Below, one piece after another: positions 58,365 through 64,000 of a DNA stretch of 64,000 nt. Both the position numbers and the translations under genes were made by a program. The notes below the pieces were generated by a model that worked only from the letters and a program-made list of their open reading frames with translations, searched no databases and was not told the DNA's origin. Origin of the DNA: Polytrichum commune (lineage: Eukaryota > Streptophyta > Polytrichopsida > Polytrichales > Polytrichaceae); assembly GCA_950295325.1 (NCBI GenBank), contig OX485804.1, forward strand, positions 13,206,001 through 13,270,000. Reading direction: 5' to 3'. Within the stretch, counting starts at the first letter, position 1. The number at the start of each line of letters is the position of its first letter.

Positions 58365-59054
58365 GTTTAGAATTGCAATGTACTTGCAATTTCAACTCCA
58401 GGAGAACTAGGGTCTGGAAACCTCGGATTTGCTCCAAGGTTAGTTGAAATCGCAATTTACTTGCAATTTCAACTGCAGGAGAACTGGGATTTGCTGCAGG
58501 GTTAGTTGAAATTGCAATGTGCTTGCAATTCCAACTGCAGGGGAGCTTGAGTCTAGAGACCTTGATTGAGTGGGACAATCTCCATCTTCCCAGTTCACGA
58601 GCATGATGCAATCGGTGTAACTGTCACCATTCTCCTGGATCCTGCACAGGCTCACCAGTGATCGACAGTTTCTTAAGCCCTCCATGATGATGCTCTACAT
58701 GCGATTCTCCATATCTGCAATGGAAATTTCATAATCTTGCCCATGGGCAGCCGTATTCTTTAACAAAGTTTAGAACTGCAATGAACCTGCAACATCAACT
58801 GCAGGAGGGCTTGGAATCTTGGATCTAGAGACCTTGGATCCAAGATTGAAATTGCAGTTGAAATTGCAAGAGCATTGCAATTTGTAGATACTCTTCCAAT
58901 TTCAACTGCAGGGGTGCAGCGCAACCAATGTAACTCTCAACCCCCCTGGCCAGTAACCTAGAATTCCTTGAGCCCTCCTTGATGGCACTTTCCGTGTGAT
59001 ACTCAATATCTGCAATAGAAATGACATAATCTCACACCTGATCAGACACATGCC
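58365..59054 (+). pseudogene. Serial decayed copies of the BAHD exon 2 3' end
   Basis: Sequence from inside exon 2 ('gtgcttgcaatcttaactgccggggaactcg..', about 57889) reappears several times just downstream (58374, 58453, 58513, 58860-58910) as 'cttgcaatttcaactgcagg.gaact/gct'. The gene's end ('agtgggacaatctccatcttccca', 'gagccctccatgatggcactctccatgtgatac', 'catatctgcaatggaaatttcataatct') reappears at about 58567-58745 and 58960-59035. Stops and indels break every frame. At least two rounds of local duplication are needed to explain the order. Confidence 0.8.
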
Positions 59055-59057
59055 TTA

Positions 59058-59589
59058 TGGGGCATTCCCATCTGACTTTAGTTAAGACCCAAAGTATTTC
59101 CTAAAAACCGGGTAAAGCTCCCTCGGTTATAGCGGAGGCATCCGACTATCCCAATGCACCTACAAGAACTTGCTCCGGAGATTTTCAAGTAGGTTTTAGT
59201 TAAGTAGCTTTCACACATGCTCATGGTTTTATCTACCAAGCAATGAATGTTGGGTAGTTTTTGTCCCATCCCCAAATGCCTTACTACTCACCTATCTTAC
59301 CATCGGTTTTTGTTAATGAAGCTCCTCGTGCCCTCATAGCTAAGACTAAAAAGCAACCAATCACAAGGGTGGGAGGCGACACTTTTAAAGTTCCTATATT
59401 CTTGCCTCATGTTTAGATACCGATGGGAGGGTCGGTGGTTGAGGCTTAAAACCTCCACTTTTAAGCCATGCCACATCATTTGCCACCTAGGCTCGGCACT
59501 AAAAAGAGCCGTATGTGTGAACCCTAGATAACTAAAACCACTTTTAGACTAAAACTACTTCTAACCAATGTCAGGTGGGAACGCCCCAT
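59058..59589. mobile_element. Harbinger/Tourist-like MITE, copy 2 (downstream of the BAHD gene)
   Basis: 532 bp with inverted ends TGGGGCATTCCCATCTGAC and, reverse-complemented, TGGGGCGTTCCCACCTGAC (two mismatches in 19), flanked by TTA at 59055-59057 and 59590-59592. TTA/TAA duplications and G/C-rich ends are typical of PIF/Harbinger elements. The interior matches copy 1 at 54862-55406 in the same orientation. No transposase coding. Confidence 0.85.
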
Positions 59590-59592
59590 TAT

Positions 59593-60458
59593 CAAGGTTG
59601 ACAGCTGCAGGCGCGTATTTTATCCCATGGGCTACATTATAACTTTCAACATGTGCTTTCCTGAAGGTTGGAAGCATGGCTTTCAAAGACAATGCATGGT
59701 TGATTCCCCGCAATCATTGATGCCCTCACAAAGGCATGCCCTGGCCAATGTATTCCTCTTGTATGAGTCTCTCTTCCTGCCCCTTAATTGACTCAATTGT
59801 TATTACATCATCAAGATCAACAAATCCGTAAAACTCAATTTCTTCACCAGGAAGGTGTCAGTGACCAAGAAATGAGTATCTCCAACTCCTTGGCAGTTGA
59901 ACCCTTGGAAGAATATTGCCCAACTATTCCACTAGGATGACACATTGCAAATAAAAAATGATACCTTACAGTTCAATCACACATGATATACTGAGCAGTG
60001 AACAAATTATTACAAATTCATTTGATAGTGGAACAGAAATAAGCCATGAGTAAGTCATTAGAAAATCAGCAATAACACTAAAAGCTCAGCCATTCTCCAT
60101 TCTCTGATTACTGAAGTTCCAGTTCAAGGAAAATACAGTAAGAATGTCAACTCTTGTTTCACATTAAAAATCTTCACAATCAAGGCAAAATACAATTGAA
60201 TATTTTTTTGTAAGTATTGTTTCACACTATCTACTGTGGTGAAAGTGTACACACTAGTTGTAGATCTGTGACCAAGGCGCTCTGTGGTATCATAGAAGTT
60301 GAATTTCCCGTATTGGTATGATGGGTTTCAAGTGTACCATGACTCAGAAAGGCCATAGCCTTTGTATACATTCTGCAACTAAACCTTGCGGTCTTGAAAA
60401 ATAAGGTACAAAAGGAACCGTTTTAAATGTTACAAGAGTATTCACTAATTGCAAAATC
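59593..60458. other. Intergenic and probable LON2 3' UTR
   Basis: No gene is recognised. The part nearest 60458 follows the LON2 stop codon on the minus strand and probably includes its 3' UTR and polyadenylation site. Confidence 0.4.
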
Positions 60459-63400
60459 TCATAACCGTGATGCAGGCTTCCATGGACATCCTCCTTCAAA
60501 AGCTTGGTGCAACACGTCCTCCATCCGCTTTGCAAGCAATATCTGGAAGCCACAAAAAGTAAGACTGCTTAACACCATGTATTTATGCCAATACAACAAC
60601 AGTGAAGTAAACTTTTTCATAAGGATGTAATAAAAAACAACATCATCAACACTTGAGCATCTCAAGAACAGTCACCTCCATGTTGGCTAAGATGGCAGCA
60701 GGGACCTCTTGTAGATCTTTACGGTTACGCTCCGGCAGTATTACCCTCCTTATTCCACATCGATGCGCAGCTAATATCTGTTCAGGCACTACTATTTAGA
60801 ACATAAATTTTCTGCTGCTCAATACAACTTACAACCTGAAAGTTCTGTCACCATCTCAAGCTTTAAACTAAGTGTAATGGTCCAGCTCATGCCCTGGCAT
60901 AAGGTGGCCGGGTCTTAATTGGTTACTTTTTCCGAGTAGCCACTTCTCCTAAAATATGACATACACGATTAGTACAAGATGGTTAACAAATCTAAATTGA
61001 AGCTGAAACCACTTTCCTCATAATTTTTGGAGCTCGTATGAATATCTTATTCATTATCAAAGTGAAGATTCTCATGCTCATCGGATGATCATTAAGGTCC
61101 GCCCAATCATGTTATTGTTGACCCTAGGATGGTTATCCTAGTTTGAGCACACAGTCCAATCCCTTTTAAACACATGTTTTTTTGATGCTTGTTCTTAGAG
61201 CCACACCAAACCACACAAATATAGGTGTCCTAATAATTAAAGTTAATGAATAAGGGTTGTCTACCTTAACAAGCCTTCAAAGTTCATAAAGTATAGGGGA
61301 TTGTTTAAACAACCATGTAGTTTGTTGAAAGGATCATAGAGACACGTCGTGTGGTCACATGACCTGTCAAATTTTGATTTTTCATTGCACACATGAAGAG
61401 GTGCAAGGTATCAGCTTTGTATTAGAATTAATAAACTTGGCCAACTAAATGAAGCCAACAACTTGGCAACACTTATGTATGTGCCTCTCTGGTTTTTTTA
61501 ACCAGTGTGGTCAATTTAGCAATCCCCAAAGTATATTCATCAGAAGGAAAAAAATGAATGAGTGGTAGCACAACTCTTGTTTTGTTAACGGAACCTTACA
61601 CTTGCAGATGACCGATTTACAAGCCAACTCCCATAGTATTTTGAATATTTTTGTATGATTAGTTTCTTGCTGGCTTTACGTCTCTCAAACTCATCATTTT
61701 CACCAGAGCAACGAACTTTTTAAAAAAAAAAACTTCCAACCCAGGTAGGGGCGAAAAGCATCTCAGTTATAGATAAGTTACTCTAAATTGTTATGTTTAC
61801 AATGACCTGATTATGTTATTTGAAATACCTTGTCCTTCACGCCCCCAACAGGAAGTACAAGTCCTCGGAGTGTCATTTCTCCAGTCATGGCCGTATCAGC
61901 TCTTACGCACCGCTTCCCAAACAATGAGACCAGGGCGGTCACAAGGGTCACACCTGCTGAAGGTCCATCCTTGGGCACTGCACCTGCTGGGAAATGGATA
62001 TGAATGTCTCGCTCTTTCATTAAACTTCCTGCCTCTGCCACTGGCAACTTCAGCTCCGCAGCTCTGGCCCGAACCTGAAACCATAAACCATACGAAGTGG
62101 TCAGTTTCATAACAAGCTAAAAATAAGGTCACATTAGATGACATTTCATTAGATTAAGCTTACGTGGACCCCTCAGGAGGAGAGTAACGTTGGTGGCATG
62201 CCACCCAACATGAAAATAATCCAGTTTCAACACTTCCAAAACCTTTGCAAATGAAGTTTAAGGATTCATGGAACGTGTGGAAACCACTATCTGGTATTTC
62301 ACCAAAGAGCACAACTTCTGATCTTGGTAGACAAGATTACATCAGAAGTCACCATTCCAAACTACTGTGCAGTCTTCTACAACTTGATTCTGGCAATAGT
62401 AACTTCGGTGCACTTTTTGTATAATTAAATCTGCCTTTGACAGATGCAAGACATAGAAGCTTCCATCGCAGTAGGCATGTATTGAATGAATGTTCATCCA
62501 CCTTAAATCCTAAACCCTAAACTTTATGTCCTCCTACCTTTGCCAGATGGGAATATTAAAATGATCACCTTAAGAAAAGAATATGATAGCACATAATGAA
62601 GTGTGCCAAACTAAGCAATTTCGAGGATTCTCTGCTGTCACATTAAAATCCTCCAATGGGCTGACTTTAAAAATCTGACTGCGGTAGATATCTTGTCACT
62701 GTGGTATAAATGTGTGTACTCTAATGGAATCACCTAGATTGAATACTATTACAAATATAGAGTGGCCTCAAACTTACCCAAGTGAGGGCAATTTGAGCAG
62801 ATTCTTTAATGACCTCTCCAAGCTGTCCTGTGAGGTGTAGGTCTCCCTTGCCCAGCATTGCAGTGGCTTCCACAAACTGAACCTCGCCACCAACTGCAGT
62901 CCAGACCAATCCCACTGCGACACCTGGTGTCGCAACTCTCTCAGCTGCCTCTTTTCCATCAAATCTTGGTGGCTGCACACATCAACACAGCACAATGTTT
63001 TCCATTTAAGCACACACAATGAACCTTTTTAGCCTCAATAGCAAGAATTGTTGATGCTTGCCACATGGGATCCCTCAACATGAAAGTACACTACCAATGA
63101 ATGACTTCAGTCAACAGAGAAACGAAAAGAAAAGCCAATGAGATGAAATACAGGAAGACACCAATTACAAGCAGAAGTATCACATCTTTGACTCAGAATT
63201 TCAGGGTTTATGCGAACTGTCAGTGTAATGAATGTCCCCTCCTAATTCACAGGAACCATCCACAATCAGCAGAAACTCATCAGCCCCTGCTAGTAAACAA
63301 ATTTATGAGACAAGACCAACCAAACTACTGAGTCTACACCAGACTCCATGAAATATCCCTTAAATTGGGGCCAAGAGGCCTAATATGGACCGGAAGGTAT

Positions 63401-64000
63401 CATCGGAGGGGCTAAACCCTGCATCTTGACATTTTTAATTCAATGATCAAAAGTGATCCTATCTAATGCTTTTTTCCAATCAGAGCATACATATGTGTAA
63501 ATTAAAAAACAGAGACTTTTGAGCTCATATAAGTGACCTAGGCCCAAAAACATACCGCATGTATTTGATCGCCGTTGTCACATATGACTTTATTTACACT
63601 TCCTCTTTTTTATTCAGTTTCATAGCTGAAGTAAAATAATATTTCCATACTTGTTGAGGGGTTGCACAAATTGTCACGTATCCCATATAAACACACACCT
63701 GGTCCTTTCAGGGTTGACACATTCTCCCATGCTGTTATTGGCCACATTTACAGAAAAGACACAACAGTCACAAAGATTTTGAAAGTGTACATAAAAGGCC
63801 ATGAAAAGAGGATGGAGTATAGAACTTACGCCTAGCACTATCTCAAGGACAGCCTCGTCAACAACTAGAGGCTGTAGCTTTGCCAATGGCAGGGTCTTGT
63901 GGCGAGATACACTTACAGCCTCCACTTCCATTTCAACTTCCCCTGAATCTCCAAGAACCCCTCCTCCTCCTCCTCCTCCTCCTCCTCCTCCTCGACTTAA
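60459..64000 (-). CDS. LON2: Peroxisomal Lon protease (LON2), C-terminal part
   Basis: Exons in transcript order, all joining in phase: from beyond 64000 to 63830, 62972-62778, 62074-61829, 60777-60676 and 60542-60459. Only the end of the ATPase/linker region and the protease domain are inside the window. The protease signature PKDGPSAG contains the catalytic serine, and PVGGVKDK supplies the catalytic lysine. The last three residues are SRL, a PTS1 peroxisomal import signal, which separates it from mitochondrial or plastid Lon. LON2 is known to act as a peroxisomal chaperone-protease that limits matrix protein damage and restrains pexophagy. In the first visible exon a (GGA)n run encodes about a dozen glycines before [15 protein letters not shown]; its true 5' boundary is outside the view. 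The largest intron (60778-61828) carries transposon remnants. Confidence 0.93.
61060..61600. repeat. Transposon remnant in the LON2 intron
   Basis: Shares 'gtgtggtcaatttagcaatcccc', 'gtggtcacatgacctgtcaaattttgatttttcattgcacacatgaag' (about 61353-61399) and 'ttagaattaataaacttgg' with the reverse complement of 37700-38020. The 61120-61240 part also belongs to the 'caaatataggtgt' repeat family seen at 3.2, 36.0 and 56.6 kb. Confidence 0.6.
63958..63994. repeat. (CTC)n trinucleotide microsatellite, coding
   Basis: About twelve CTC/TCC repeats. On the minus strand they are in frame with LON2 as GGA (glycine). The tract is not part of the conserved Lon fold and is a likely site of length variation. 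Confidence 0.85.

Overview
This is nuclear DNA from a land plant. Genes are split by spliceosomal introns of a few hundred to about 1,500 bp, intergenic DNA is AT-rich and full of transposon debris, and the conserved genes are plant types. A stray mitochondrial atp4 fragment inside one intron reads like the bryophyte or early-diverging plant form of that gene and not the flowering-plant form, so I favour a bryophyte (moss-like). That is inference, not proof.

Layout. 0-2.3 kb: end of a MITE, then the leader of a PUX10-like gene with a triplicated splice-acceptor block. 2.35-7.8 kb (+): PUX10-like UBX protein in five exons, with the atp4 insert in intron 2. 8.58-10.94 kb: a decayed pogo/Tigger-like transposon. 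11-14.5 kb: unassigned DNA. 14.7-18.2 kb (+): a seven-exon gene ending in a RAD51AP1-type RAD51-binding motif. 20.2-22.8 kb: MITE debris and an LRR pseudogene fragment. 22.84-24.3 kb: a large imperfect palindrome holding two tail-to-tail tRNA-Gly(GCC) genes, both interrupted at the canonical tRNA intron site, one by 11 nt and the other by 119 nt. 24.7-25.6 kb: a second copy of the last exon and 3' flank of the RAD51AP1-like gene. 26.4-31.1 kb (-): a complete kinesin-10 (KID/KIF22 type) gene in about 14 exons, including a GC-AG intron and a 22-nt microexon. 31.5-32.2 kb: tandem repeats in its 5' flank. 32.5-54.8 kb: a gene-poor, transposon-rich block with MITEs, a 702-bp hAT deletion derivative with a perfect 8-bp target duplication, an RNase H relic of a LINE, and a frameshifted ZNF862-type hAT transposase. 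55.5-58.3 kb (+): a two-exon BAHD acyltransferase bracketed by two Harbinger/Tourist-like elements and followed by decayed copies of its own 3' end. 60.46-64 kb (-): the C-terminal half of peroxisomal LON2 protease, ending in the PTS1 signal SRL and running off the window.

The five protein-coding genes are ordinary, unlinked eukaryotic functions: ER or lipid-droplet protein quality control, recombination repair, mitotic chromosome movement, acyl transfer and peroxisomal proteolysis. They do not form a pathway. The distinctive theme is repeated short-range duplication: 135-270 bp blocks copied in tandem in introns, leaders and gene tails, plus the larger palindrome and the duplicated terminal exon. 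Exon joins were deduced by eye from reading-frame phase, splice signals and family knowledge. Wherever totals are given, the joined exons sum to a multiple of three.
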